A DNA stretch of 64,000 nt. Origin: Aegilops tauschii subsp. strangulata (Eukaryota > Streptophyta > Magnoliopsida > Poales > Poaceae). Position 1 is the first letter of the stretch. Each line of letters begins with the position of its first letter. A program made the translations under genes and the position numbers. Under the pieces are notes generated by a model. The model saw only the letters and a program-made list of their open reading frames with translations. It did not search any database and had not been told where the DNA came from. Where the stretch lies: positions 445,253,793 through 445,317,792 of the forward strand of contig NC_053037.3 in NCBI RefSeq assembly GCF_002575655.3. Direction: 5' to 3'. Below, in pieces: positions 34,971 through 46,290 of this stretch.

Positions 34971-35437
34971 TGTTGGTGTGAAAACCGGTGGATCTCGGGT
35001 AGGGGGTCCCGGACTGTGCGGCTAAGGATCAATGGTAACAGGAGGCAGGGGACACGATGTTACCCAGGTTCGGGCCCTCTTAATGGAGGTAATACCCTAC
35101 TTCCTGCCTGATTGACTTTGATGAGTATAGGGGTTACAAGAGTTGATCTACCTCGAGATCGTAATGGCTAAACCCTAGATGTCTAGCCTATATGATTATG
35201 ATTGCCTCGGACTAAACCCTCCGGTTTATATAGACACGGTAGGGCCTAGGGTTGTACAGAGTCGGTTTACAGAGAAAGGAATCTTCATATACGAATGCCA
35301 AGCTTGCCTTCCACGTCAAGGAGAGTCCCATCCCGACTCGGGGGGAAGCCTTCTATTATGTATCTTCACAGCCCACCAGTCCGGCCCATGTCACATAGCC
35401 CGGACGCCCGAGGACCCCATAATCCAGGACTCCCTCA
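34971..35437 (-). repeat. Ty3-II 5' LTR (467 bp)
   Basis: Pairs with 26293-26764, differing by scattered substitutions and a few small indels. It abuts the gag side with TTGGTGCTTTC on the minus strand, a possible primer site that I cannot assign to a tRNA. Confidence 0.9.
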
Positions 35438-35442
35438 CATAT

Positions 35443-37714
35443 CCTTAGTCCTTTTCAGGTATTTCGGGATGATCTTGACCGCTGTCCAGTGATCCACTCC
35501 TGGATTACTTTGGTACCTCCCTGCTAAACTAATAGCAAGGCACACATCAGGTCTGGTACACAGCATTGCATACATGATAGAACCTATGGCTGAGGCATTG
35601 GGAATGATTTTCATTTTCTCTCTATCTTCTGCAGTGGTCGGGCATTGAGTCTGACTCAACTTCACACCTTGTAACACATGCAAGAACCCTTTCTTTGCTT
35701 GATCCATTTTGAACTTCTTCAAAACTTTATCAAGGTATGTGCTTTGTGAAAGTCCAATTAAGCGTCTTGATCTATCTCTATAGATTTTGATGCCCAATAT
35801 ATAAGCAGCTTCACCGACGTCTTTCATTGAAAAATTCTTATTCAAGTATCCTTTTATGCTATCCAGAAATTTAGTATCATTTCTGATCAACAATATGTCA
35901 TCTACATATAATATCAGAAATGCTACAGAGCTCCCACTCACTTTCTTGTAAATACAGGCTTCTCGAAAAGTCTGTATAAAACCATATGCTTTGATCACAC
36001 TATCAAAGCGTATATTCCAACTTCGAGAGGCTTGCACCAGTCCATAAATGGATCGCTGGAGCTTGCACACTTTGTTAGCACCTTTTGGATCGACAAAACC
36101 TCCTGGTTGCATCATATACAACTCTTCTTTAAGATATCCATTAAGGAATGCAGTTTTGACATCCATTTGCCAAATTTCATAATCATAAAATGCGGCAATT
36201 GCTAACATGTTTCGGACAGACTTACGCATCGCTACGGGTGAGGTCTCATCATAGTCAACTCCTTGAACTTGTCGAAAACCTTTCGCAACAAGTCGAGCTT
36301 GGTAGACAGTAACATTACCGTCAGCGTCAGTCTTCTTCTTGAAGATCCATTTATTCTCTATGGATTGCCGATCATCGGGCAAGTCAACCAAAGTCCACAC
36401 TTTGTTATCATACATGGATCCCATCTCAGATTTCATGGCCTCAAGCCATTTTGCGGAATGTGGGCTCATCATCACTTCCTCATAGTACATAGGTTCGTCA
36501 TGCTCAAGTAACATGACCTCTAGAACAGGATTACCGTACCACTCTGGTGCGGAGCTTACTCTGGTTGACCTACGAGGTTTGGTAGTAACTTGATCAGAAG
36601 TTTCATGATCATCATCATTAGCTTCCTCTCTAATTGGTGTAGGAATCACTAGAACTGATTTCTGTGCTGAACTACTTTCCAATAAGGGAGCAGGTACAAT
36701 TACCTCATCAAGTACTACTATCCTCCCACTCACTTCTTTCGAGAGAAACTCCTTCTCTAGAAAGGATCCATTCTTAGCAACGAATATCTTGCCTTCGGAT
36801 CTGTGATAGAAGGTGTACTCAACAGTCTCCTTTGGGTATCCTATGAAGACACATTTCTCCGATTTGGGTTCGAGCTTATCAGGTTGAAGCTTTTTCCCAT
36901 AAGCATCGTAGCCCCAAACTTTAAGAAACGACAACTTGGGTTTCTTGCCAAACCACAATTCATATGGTGTTCCAGGTGGCGTGATCTGCGAAACTATTCT
37001 GCACTGTTTCAAATGAAGACCAAACTCGTAACTAAAATATTCACCTCCACGATCAGATCGTAGAAACTTTATTTTCTTGTTACGATGATTTTCCACTTCA
37101 CTCTGAAATTCTTTGAACTGTTCAAATGTTTTAGACTTATGTTTCATCAAGTATATATACCCATATCTGCTCAAATCATCTGTGAAGGTCGGAAAATAAC
37201 GATACCCGCCGGGAGCCTCAACACTCATCGGACCGCATACATCAGTATGTATTATTTCCAACAAGTCTGTTGCTCGCTCCATTGTTCCAAAGAACGGAGT
37301 TGTAGTCATCTTGCCCATGTGGCATGGTTCGCAAGCATCAAGTGATTCCAAAAGCCCATTAGCATGGAGTTTCTTCATGCACTTTACACCAATATGACCT
37401 AAACGGCAGTGCCACAAATAAGTCGCACTATCATTATTAAACTTATATCTTTTGGCTTCAATACTATGAATATGTGTATCACTACTATCGAGATTCAACA
37501 AAAATAGAACACTCATCAAGGTTGCATGACCATAAAAGATATTACTCATATAAATAGAACAACCATTATTCTCTGATTTAAATGAATAACCGTCTCGCAT
37601 CAAACATGATCCAGATGTAATGTTCATGCTTAACACTGACACCAAATAACAAGTATTCAGGTCTAAAACTAATTCCGAAGGTAGATGTAGAGGTAGCGTG
37701 CCGACGGCGATCAC
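35443..37714 (-). pseudogene. Copia-II integrase and reverse transcriptase, deletion in integrase
   Basis: One long frame. The protease tail is followed by the integrase zinc-binding part (HCRLGHIG, CEPCHMGK), HTDVCGP and SDRGGEY. It then jumps from TPPGTP directly to YELWFGKKP; Copia-I has 54 more codons there, including the GVSERRN segment with the catalytic glutamate. The RT part is complete through YVDDILL and LGIKIYRDRSRR, then is cut by Ty3-II at 35442. The deletion is in-frame, so the frame stays open although integrase cannot be active. Confidence 0.88.
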
Positions 37715-38051
37715 ATCGACTTTGGAACCATTTCCCGTGTTTCAAGTTGCAAATATGAGCAACAAAACCAGTATCAAATACCCAGGTGATACTATGAGCA
37801 TTAGTAAGGTACACATCAATAATATGTATATCAAATATACCTTTCACTTTGCCATCCTTCTTATTCGCCAAATACTTGGGGCAGTTCCGCTTCCAGTGAC
37901 CAGTCCCTTTGCAGTAGAAGCACTCAGTCTCAGGCTTAGGTCCAGACTTGGGCTTCTTCACTTGAGTAGCAACTTGCTTGTCGTTCTTCTTGAAGTTCCC
38001 CTTCGTCCCTTTGGCCTTTTTTAAACTAGTGGTCTTGTTAACCATCAACAC
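37578..38051 (-). pseudogene. Copia-II gag C-terminus, zinc knuckle, protease start
   Basis: Contains CFYCKGTGHWKRNC and a protease motif FDTGF where the family usually has DTGA or DTGS. A deletion after ICNLKHG shifts the frame; it removes the roughly 20 codons found at this place in Copia-I. A TAA near 38069 separates it from the upstream gag. Confidence 0.85.
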
Positions 38052-38069
38052 TTGATGCTCCTTCTTGAT

Positions 38070-38534
38070 TTATACCTCCGCAACTTTTAGCATCGCAAAG
38101 AGCTCAGGAATTGTCTTATCCATCCCTTGCATATTATAGTTCATCACGAAGCTTTTGTAGCCTGGTGGCAGTGATTGAAGAACTCTGTCAATGACACTAT
38201 CAACCGGAAGATTAACTCCTAGCTGAGTCAAGTGATTGTGGTACCCAGACATTCTGAGTATATGTTCACTAACAGAACTATTCTCCTCCATTTTGTAGCT
38301 TGGTGGCATCGCTCCTGCAGCGGGTCTTGCACCTAGCGGTGCTTCCAGGTCGTAATTCTTCTGTGCAGCTATGAGGATAATTCTCAAGTTACGGACCCAG
38401 TCCGTGTAGTTGCTACCATCATCTTTCAACTTAGCTTTCTCTAGGAACGCATTAAAATTCAAAGGAACAGTAGCACGGGACCATTGATCTACAACAACAT
38501 AGACATGCAAAATACTATCAGGTACTAAGTTCAT
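38070..38534 (-). pseudogene. Copia-II gag N-terminus with internal deletion
   Basis: Keeps DGSNYTDWVRNLR and MEENSSVSEHILRMSG, but the stretch of about 60 residues found between them in Copia-I (including WQTRADDYSLVQCGM) is replaced by a short RPAAGAMPPS-type junction. Gag of this copy therefore lacks much of its core. Confidence 0.85.
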
Positions 38535-39094
38535 GATAAATTAAAGTTCAATTAATCATATTACTTAAGAACTCCCACTTAGATAGACATCCCTCTAATC
38601 ATCTAAGTGATCACGTGATCCATATCAACTAAACCATGTCCGATCATCACGTGAGATGGAGTAGTTTTCAATGGTGAACATCACTATGTTGATCATTTCT
38701 ATTATATGATTCATGCTCGACCTTTCGGTCTTAGTGTTCCGAGGCCATATCTGCATATGCTAGGCTCGTCAAGTTTAACCCGAGTATTCTGCGTGTGCTA
38801 AACTGGCTTGCACCCGTTGTATGTGAACGTAGAACTTATCACACCCGATCATCAAGTGGTGTCTCGGCACGGCGAACTGTAGCAACTGTGCATACTCAGG
38901 GAGAGCACTTGTACCTTGAAATTTAGTGAGGGATCATCTTATAATGCTACCTCCGTACTAAGCAAAATAAGATGCATAAAAGATAAACATCACATGCAAT
39001 CAAAATAAGTGATATGATATGGCCATCATCATCTTGTGCCTTTGATCTCCATCTCCAAAGCACCGTCATGATCACCATCGTCACCAGGTTGACA
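38535..39094 (-). other. Copia-II leader, part A
   Basis: Non-coding leader similar to that of Copia-I (CTCGACCTTTCGGTC, CCGATCATCACGTGAGA). Interrupted at 39095-39097 by the CACTA insertion and resumed at 60443. Confidence 0.75.
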
Positions 39095-39281
39095 CCTCAC
39101 TGGTACAGCGACGTCCTAAACAAACGGTTTAAAACCCCTTTCCGCGACGGCATTTGGAACCGTTGCCAAGTGAGTGTGGGCGATAGGGGGGTCCTTCCCA
39201 CACGACCCGAAAAACGTCGGGGATAGGCCCTCGTGGGACCTAGGCTGGGGCCGTGTGCGATTGGGTGAGGCATGGAAACCC

Positions 39282-39540
39282 AATCATTTCTGTAGGTATG
39301 TACATCCCACACGGTGAATCCCAGAAATCATTTCCGTAGGTATGTACATCCCACACGGTGAATCCCAGAAATCATTTCCGTAGGTATGTACATCCCACAC
39401 GGTGAATCCCAGAAATCATTTCCGTAGGTATGTTCATCCCACACAGTGAATCCCAGAAATCATCTCTGTAGGTATGTACATCCCACACGGTGAATCCCAG
39501 AAAATCATTTCCGTTGGTATGTACATCCCACACAGTTCTT
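39282..39540. repeat. CACTA left subterminal repeats (44 bp x 6)
   Basis: Six units beginning AATCATTTCCGTAGGTATGT at about 44-bp spacing from 39282, each containing the CATCCCACAC word. Such subterminal arrays are transposase binding regions in CACTA elements. Confidence 0.9.
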
Positions 39541-39914
39541 TGTGTGGAAATGTGTGTGCAAGGTGGCCTAACGCAAACAGTTCGCTGCCGGAAGCCGTGT
39601 GTGATTGTTAGTTGATCGAACACGCCTACTTTCTAGAAACCGTGCGGGATGTTTGAGTTCATCGCCCACGGTGCTGTCTGAGTAACCGTTTGCAATAGAA
39701 AACCCCAATAAGCAGGATAATTAGCCTATTATTGATAATCTGTGTACTAATCAAACTGATATTTCTTATAAAACACGCCAGATATTTCATATCCATATAA
39801 AAGCAACCAGGATTTCATAATCGAATTACATCAGATAGCTTCGGCACTCAGTTACGCCATTACACAACAGCACCAAGTTTCACATGCAGCATCAAAAACC
39901 TTTGGAAAGTAGCA
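39541..39914. other. CACTA internal non-coding segment
   Basis: Sequence between the subterminal array and the B3-like gene; it contains further GTTCGCTGCC and CCGTGCGGGATG words and would include the 3' untranslated part of that gene. Nothing else recognised. Confidence 0.4.
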
Positions 39915-40389
39915 TCATACACGGCAAATAGACAGATGAATCTCATCTGAGAAACTGCAGAAGCGGAAGGCAAATATTGAGCCTTCAGTGATGTTGAATG
40001 TCCTTGCAACTTTAGGCCAATGGCTATGGATAATTGCCTGCCCAACCTTCGTCCTCTTCAGCAAGACTTCAATATTGTACCGTGGGTGTTGAATGAATAC
40101 CTTCCTCGCCTCTTGACCATGCAGGTGGTTTGAGAGGTAATCATCGGTGAACTACTTTGAAAAGTACTAAAAACAAAGCTATGCATAAATCGCTGTTGTA
40201 AATTTTGAAATGCCGCAAGGGGTAAAAACAAGGGAAAAGAGTTGGTACCATCCTATAGTTGACTGATGTCTTCTTCATTGTGCAAACAAAGATCTTGTTG
40301 TTATTCGTCGCAAGTTTCTTCATCCTAACAATCTTCCTGAGTTTCTTGACTTGACTGATATTCATGGACATCTCATTCCCCATATGCAA
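39915..40389 (-). CDS. B3-like DNA-binding domain ORF in CACTA (two exons)
   Basis: Exon A 40249-40389 (47 codons, MHMGNEMSMN start) ends at a GT donor (40247-40248). Exon B 39915-40151 follows an AG acceptor (40152-40153) and keeps phase 0. Together 125 codons without a stop. The order fits a plant B3 fold: KIFVCTMKKTSVNYRM as strand 1, FTDDYLSNHL as the helix, YNIEVLLKR as a core strand, HWPKVARTFNITEGSIFAFRF corresponding to the GW..F....L.EGD..F segment (given in abbreviated form), and a last strand IHLSI. Upstream exons may exist near 40540 (a GNNGRHCGLPSR-like piece between AG and GT) but are unsure. B3 proteins bind DNA; function here is inferred and could be captured host sequence or transposon-own. 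Confidence 0.55.
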
Positions 40390-40890
40390 AATGGGTCGAA
40401 CAGTGGGTCTAAGCCTCTAATAGCAGGACCTACATGTGCAAGACCAAATTGTAAGAAACCTAAATATTAGAATGATTCCTGCAACTGCACAATAATGTGC
40501 TATTAGCCAAAGGACCCTGCTTGAACAAACCTCGATGGTAAACCGCAGTGTCTCCCATTGTTTCCCTGCAACACACATAAGGAAGATCTTGATCAAGTTA
40601 ACTGAGAGTTGCCATACTATCTGTAGAATATGTATTGAGTACAGCCAAATTCGATTCGTGTCACATGCATAACAATACAAAATTGTACCCACAACAAATG
40701 AAAATCAAATTGCAGAACTGAACCAAACAGTTAAATTGACAACAGACCAAATGAACCAAAATAGTTAATTGAGGACGACATTGCAGAATAGAAACATGTA
40801 CTAGAAGATAAGACAGTTAACAAAACAAAGAATGCTTGAAAACAGTACTACGAAATGTAGCAATTGTTGGACCAAAGTGTTAACTGAACA
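40390..40890. other. CACTA internal segment upstream of B3-like gene
   Basis: AT-rich. A short exon-like piece at about 40527-40566 on the minus strand is flanked by AG and GT. No long frame. It may hold 5' exons or the promoter of the B3-like gene. Confidence 0.35.
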
Positions 40891-41381
40891 TTACATGTAA
40901 CGCCCTGGATCCGATGCACCAGGTGTCTTCTGCTTATTCATCGTCATTGCCATGTCATTTTCTTGCGTGTTGCATTTTGCCATGTCATCATCTGCATTGC
41001 ATCCTCATATTTTTCAAAACTTGCATTCGGTCATTTTCCCCGTTGTCCGTTTCGCGTTCCGACACTCTCACACGCACCCGTTGCATCTCTTAGACCTCGT
41101 TCCATGAGTGGCATAAAAATGTTCTCGGAATGGGATGAAACTTGGCATGCGGTGTTGTTTTAGAGTAGGTAGACCGCCTTTCAATTTTCGTTCCATTTGG
41201 AGTCCGTTTGACGCCCTAACGGTCAACCGCGTAGCCCGAAACTCCTCTCTCTTTGCAGCCCAGCACCCCTTCACCACAGCCCACCTAGCCCATCCAACTC
41301 CCCTCCATGCTCTCCGCCGTTCAATCACAATCGTGTGGGCGGAAACCGCACCTCATTTGGACTCTCCTAGCTCCTCCTACC

Positions 41382-41389
41382 TATAAATA
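41382..41389 (+). promoter_or_regulatory. TATA box of the solo LTR
   Basis: TATAAATA within CCTATAAATAGG, about 490 bp from the LTR start, followed by ATGAAAACCCTAGAC and a GC-rich stretch. This is the best candidate for the element's promoter. Confidence 0.6.
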
Positions 41390-41390
41390 G

Positions 41391-41930
41391 GTGCCTCCCC
41401 CTCCAAATTCGCGGATGAAAACCCTAGACTTCTTCCCCTCGCGCCGCCGGACTTTTTGCCCCCACCGCTGGACATGTCCGCGCCGCCGCCCCGTCCAATC
41501 CCGTCTCGCCACGTCGCCTCCCCGCGCCCACATCGCCGCCGCCGCCCGGGGCCCAGATCCGGCCCGCCCCGGGTCGAACCGGGCCACGCCGGGCCCGCGC
41601 CGCCCGCGCGGTCCTCCGCCGCCCCGCGCCAAGCGCCGTCGCCTCCCGCGCCCGTCCGGCCGCCGCCTCGCCGGCGCGCCTCGCTGCCGCGCCACCCGCC
41701 GCCGCGGATCTCCTACGCCGCCCCCGCAACTCCTCGCCGGCGCCGTCCTCGTCGCGGCCGCGCGCTCCGGCCGCGAGCTTGCCGGCCCCGCGCGCCGTCC
41801 CGCGGCCGGATCCGGCGTCCCTCGTCGGGAATCCGCCCGTCCCCTCCGTCTCCGGCCGTGCTCCGGTGAGTGCCCCAGCCCCGCCTCGTTTTCCGCGCTC
41901 CCCGGTCCGGATCTGGAATTCTCAGGTTGA
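41391..41930 (+). other. GC-rich open stretch in solo LTR ending at a splice-donor-like site
   Basis: An open frame of 179 codons, very rich in Pro, Arg and Ala, with no recognisable domain. A strong donor-like CCGGTGAGTGCC occurs at about 41868, followed by 2.1 kb of T-rich sequence and a TTGCAG acceptor-like site near 43993. It could be an untranslated first exon rather than a protein gene. Coding is not supported. Confidence 0.3.
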
Positions 41931-44900
41931 CCCCCGAAATTTTCTAAGTCCTCAAAATTGCATTCTGCTGCCAATTTCATCATCTCATATCTCCATGCAT
42001 ATAGATCTGTTTTACATGCATAATATGTCAAAATGTTAATTGTGAGATGCTCTTCATTCCATTCGACTGTGTCATGCTTGTTTGAGTCCATCTTGATGCC
42101 ATAATCATCGTTGCAAGAGTGCTATATGATGTTAACTGCTGTCTGTTTATAGAACTTGCTGATTTGTTATTTTCGTTGCATTTTGTGTGTGCATCCTATG
42201 AGCATGATCTCTACATTAGTTTTGAACTACATCATGCTATCTTTACATTGGTGCTTGTCTTGTATTTTTGTGATATATGTGGTGACTAGCACAAGCATGC
42301 CAAGTAGCCTTTATGATGTTGCTGATTTCTGTGACTTGGTCATTTCTGCTTAGTATGTAGCTGTAACATTGTGATGCTATGTAAACCTACTTCTACAAGT
42401 GAATCCATGCACAATATGGAGATCTTCACTAAGCATGTTTTGTTATAAATGTTATGCTATATCCATCCATGCCCTTGGTTGCATTTATAGCCTGCTGTAG
42501 CTTGTTGCTAACTTGCTCGCAAATTGCTAAATAATGTCGCTGTCAGCCTGTTAACATGAAGTTCAGTTTTGACATGTGTTTTGCTAGTAATCCATGCACC
42601 CTATGAACTTGGTCTTGCCATGCTTAGCTTCATAATTATGCCATCTTACTGTTGGATGCCTTCAGATGCCATGAAATGCTTTTTGATGAGTGATTTAAGC
42701 TCGCAAAGATGCGTTCATAATTCTGTTTATGCCATGCTCAGTTTTTTTGCTAAGTCTGAATCTGTTTATGAAACTTGCTATGTTTACATGGGTACCATCA
42801 TATCTTCTGTGCCTTTTTGGCTCGTGATCAGTAAGGGACTTTTGTACTATGCAATTAGTAGATTCATGCCATGCCTTTGTTTGCTACGATCTGTTCTTGT
42901 AGCATGTTGTTTGATAGCTCTAAACTTAGCAACCTGATGTTATTTCTGCCATGTCCTTGTAAGTCTGTGAAACTGTTCTTATTTGCAATCTTGCCATGTC
43001 CTTTTGAGCATGCTCTAGTGATTTCTAGAGATAGCTCCGTGTTCATGTTTTGTCATGCTTTACCTTTACATAACATCCATGCCTTTTGTGTTCATCCTGG
43101 GGTGCTGTAGCATATTGTTTTGATGCGTGCAAAATGCCTAGTTGCTGTTTTGGACAGATTGTTATATCTTGTTTGGGGTGTATGTGTTGCACCGTTGCTC
43201 CGTTTTGAGCATGCTCTATATTAAACTTGCTTAGAATTGCATGTAGTTTCATCTTATCATGTTGCATCCTTATCTTGAGTGTGTTTGCTTGATGTTTGAA
43301 TGCATTTTGCATCAATGCCATGTTTGACTTGTTTTGCTCATATCTTCTAGGCCGTAGCTCCGAACTAAATGAACTTTATATGTAACTTGACTAGAATTTC
43401 GTGTAGATCATCTTGGTGCATCTTAACTTGCTGTTTAATAACTTGAACATAAGGTTTATTCAGATCTGGACCAATTTCGAAACTTGCATATGAGGACTTA
43501 CCGGATTTGTTATATGTTAGTTCCGGCCTCATTTAAACTTGCTTTGATGTATTGCTCTTGTATGCATCATCTCTTGCCATGAGTAGCATCATATAGCCTT
43601 GTCATGCATCATACTTGATTGAGCATCATGCCTTGTTCATGTGTGGTGTGTTTACCATGTTGTGCTCCTTCTCGATAGTTCCTGTTTCATTGCGATCGTG
43701 AGGATTCGTTCGTCTACGCTTGGTTCGTCTTCTTGGCTTCGTCTTCTTCATGGACTCGTTCTTCTTCCTAGCGGGATTTCAGGAAAGATGACCGTAACCT
43801 TGGATCTCATTACTATCATTGCTATGCTAGTTGCTTCGTTCTATCGCTATGCTGCGCCACCTATCGCTTGCTCTTCAAGCCTCCCAAATTGCCATGAAAC
43901 CACCTCAAACCTTTGTCACCCTTCCTAGCAAACCATTGTTTGGCTATGTTACCGCTTTTTGCTCAGCCCCTCTTATAGCGTTGTTAGTTGCAGGTGAAGA
44001 TGAAGTTTGCTCCATGTTGGATTATGTTTATGTTGGGATATCACAATATCTCTTATTTAATAAATGCATCTATATACTTGGTAAATGGTGGAAGGCTCGG
44101 CCTTATGCCTGGTGTTTTGTTCCACTCTTGCCGCCCTAGTTCCCATCATACCGGTGTTATGTTCCTTGATTTTGCGTTCCTAACGCGGTTGGGTGTTATG
44201 GGGACCCCTTGACAGTTCGCTTTGAATAAAACTCCTCCAGCAAGGCCCAACCTTGGTTTTACCATTTGCCTATCACCTATTTCTTTTCCCTTGGGAGTCG
44301 CGCTCCCGTGGGTCATCTTTATTTTACCCCCCCGGGCCAGTGCTCCTCTGAGTGTTGGTCCAAACTAGAGCATCATGCGGGACCGTCCCTTGGCAACTTG
44401 GGTTACGTTGGTACCTGTACGCTTCGCTCATCCGGTGCCCTGAGAACGAGATATGTGCAGCTCCTATCGGGATTTGTCGGCACAGTCGGGTGGTCTTGCT
44501 GGTCTTGTTTTACCATTGTTGAAATGTCGTAAACCGGGATTCCGAGACTGATCAGGTCTTCCGGGGAGAAGGATTATCCTTCTTTGACCGTGAGAGCTTA
44601 TAATGGGCTAAGTTGGGACACCCCTGCAGGGTATAAACTTTCGAGAGCCATGCCCGCGGTTATCTGGCAGATGGGAATTTGTTAATGTCCGGTTGTAGAG
44701 AACTTGACACTTGAATTAAATAAAACACGTCAACCACGTGTGTAACTGCGATGGTCTCTTTTCGGCGGAGCCCGGGAAGTGAACATGGTTTTTGGGTTAT
44801 GTTTTGACGTAAGTAGGAGTTCAGGATCACTTCTTGATCATTGCTAGTTTCACGACCGTTCCGTTGCTTCTCTTCTCGCTCCTTTTTGCGTATGTTAGCC

Positions 44901-45485
44901 ACCATACCTGCTTAGTCGCTGCTGCAACCTCACCACCTATCTTTTCCTTACCCATTAAGCTTTGCTAGTCTTGATACCCATGGTAATGGGATTGCTGAGT
45001 CCTCGTGGCTCACAGATTTCTACAACAATAGTTGCAGGTACTGGTTTTGCAATGATCATGACGCGAGAGTGATGTTTGCTTGTTTAGGAGTTCTTCTTCT
45101 GCTTCTTCTCCGATCAGGGGATAGGTTCCAGGTCAGCAGCCTGGGCTAGCAGGATGGATGTTGTTTGAGCTTCTGTTTGTGTTTCATCCGTAGTCGGATG
45201 TTGCTCTTATGTATGATGTTGTTGTATTCATGTGGCATTGTATGCCTCTTGTATGTATCCCCAACTATTATGTAATGGTATGATGTAATGACATCCACCT
45301 TGCAAAAGCGTTTCAATATGCGGGTCTATCCTTGGTGGGACCTTCGAGTTCCTCTCGGATAGGGTCGCATATTGGGTGTGACATTACATTTCAGAGGACC
45401 AAACTGATAACTGAACATCAGATTGCATATTAATATTACAGAGGACAAAACACTAGAAGGCACTGGCGGTGGCCTCGAGAAAACA

Positions 45486-45620
45486 TCACGAACTGTATTT
45501 TAAAGTAGACAACCGCGAGGCGGTGTCGATGGTGGCCTCGAAGACGAGGTGCTCCTCCAAGATCTGGCGGTCGACACGCATGTCAGCCATAGCGACCTCG
45601 TTCGCGCGTGCGGCCGCTTG
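45486..45620 (-). pseudogene. CACTA coding fragment, helical
   Basis: A minus-strand frame of 44 codons ending in TGA, preceded by an in-frame TAG at 45621-45623. It encodes an Ala/Glu/Leu-rich helix with DRQILEEHLVFEATIDTAS. It lies in CACTA sequence between the solo LTR and Ty3-III. Amphipathic and plausible as the C-terminus of a coiled-coil protein; identity unknown. Confidence 0.35.
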
Positions 45621-45820
45621 CTACTCAGCTCCACGCTATACTGCGTGTAAAATGGTTGTGGGCGGCGCTTAATTGGAGGAGGGGGGCAGTGATTTCGGTG
45701 GAAGGTGTCGCTCCGTCAGTCGGGGCATGTGGGACGGGAAAGGAGGAGGATGGTGTGGGTGGGGTGTGGATTACCTGACCATATCGACAAGGCCGCGCAG
45801 CAAGAAGAAGGGTCGGTGGC

Positions 45821-45979
45821 GAGGAGGCCGTGCAGCAAGAAGAAGGGTCGCTGGTGAGGAGGCGGCGCTGCAAGAAGAAGGGTCGCCGGTGAGGAGGCGG
45901 CGCTGCAAGAAGAAGGGTAGCCGGCGAGGAGGTGGCGCTGCAAGAAGAAGGGTTACTGGCGAGGAGGCTGAGCTGCCAG
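45821..45979. repeat. 35-bp minisatellite in CACTA
   Basis: Units starting GAGGAGGCGGCGCTGCAAGA-like at 45821, 45856, 45891, 45926 and a partial at 45961, with a partial unit before. Because 35 is not divisible by three, the translated repeat cycles through all frames, which argues against coding. Confidence 0.88.
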
Positions 45980-46290
45980 TAAGCAGCAGTGAAGGTTTGA
46001 ACTTGGAAAGCAAGGAGGAACAGTGGAAATGTGGCTTTTGGTAGAAGGGAGGGGGCGGGGAGATAGATATTTCCGCGGCAGCAAAAAAAAATTCGCTCGG
46101 TGCCGCGAGAAACTGGCGCGCATGTGTGGTTCAAGCGGGGCGGTGGACTGTAGACGACAAAGCTTCCTGCGTAAGTCAGACAAGACGGTGTGCAAAGATA
46201 TTTTATATCGCATCCCACACGATTCTTTCTAGTAAACTGTTTGTGGTGTACCTGATTTTTTCATTATGTTTTGACAGACAAAATGGTGTT

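Larger units (their letters stand above)
26293..35437 (-). mobile_element. Ty3-II: non-autonomous Ty3 element with antisense gene
   Basis: LTRs at 26293-26764 and 34971-35437 with ends TGTCGGTGTC / TGTTGGTGTG and CTCCCTCA. Perfect 5-bp duplication CATAT at 26288-26292 and 35438-35442. Gag and protease lie on the minus strand (34944 to 31708). No RT or integrase is seen; their place is taken by a spliced gene on the plus strand (27295-30468). The gag type and antisense cargo recall the Tat lineage. It interrupts Copia-II between RT and RNase H. Confidence 0.9.
40896..45383 (+). mobile_element. 4.5-kb solo LTR (Sukkula/Erika-like Ty3)
   Basis: Starts TGTAACGCCCTGGATCC and ends GGGTGTGACA, with a perfect TTACA duplication at 40891-40895 and 45384-45388. 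There is no internal domain, primer site or second LTR, so it is best read as a solo LTR left by LTR-LTR recombination. LTRs of this length with these ends occur in Sukkula/Erika-type elements; the family name is from memory. Orientation is set by the TATA box at 41382. The interior has a GC-rich block (41400-41900) and a long T-rich block (42000-44000). Confidence 0.75.

Noticed and set aside
39282..39540. Regular 44-bp repeats as a CRISPR-like array
   Set aside because: No unique spacers; units are contiguous variants next to a CACTA terminus in a plant genome.
41391..41930. Long GC-rich frame as a protein gene
   Set aside because: Composition explains openness (several frames on both strands are open here); Pro/Arg/Ala-rich with no domain; lies in an LTR.
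40896..45383. Intact host gene with long first intron
   Set aside because: Perfect TG...CA ends with a 5-bp target duplication make a solo LTR the simpler reading; no downstream coding exon found.
45673..46044. Basic repetitive frame near the 35-bp minisatellite
   Set aside because: The repeat period is not a multiple of three, so the translation changes frame between units; no selection for a protein is likely.
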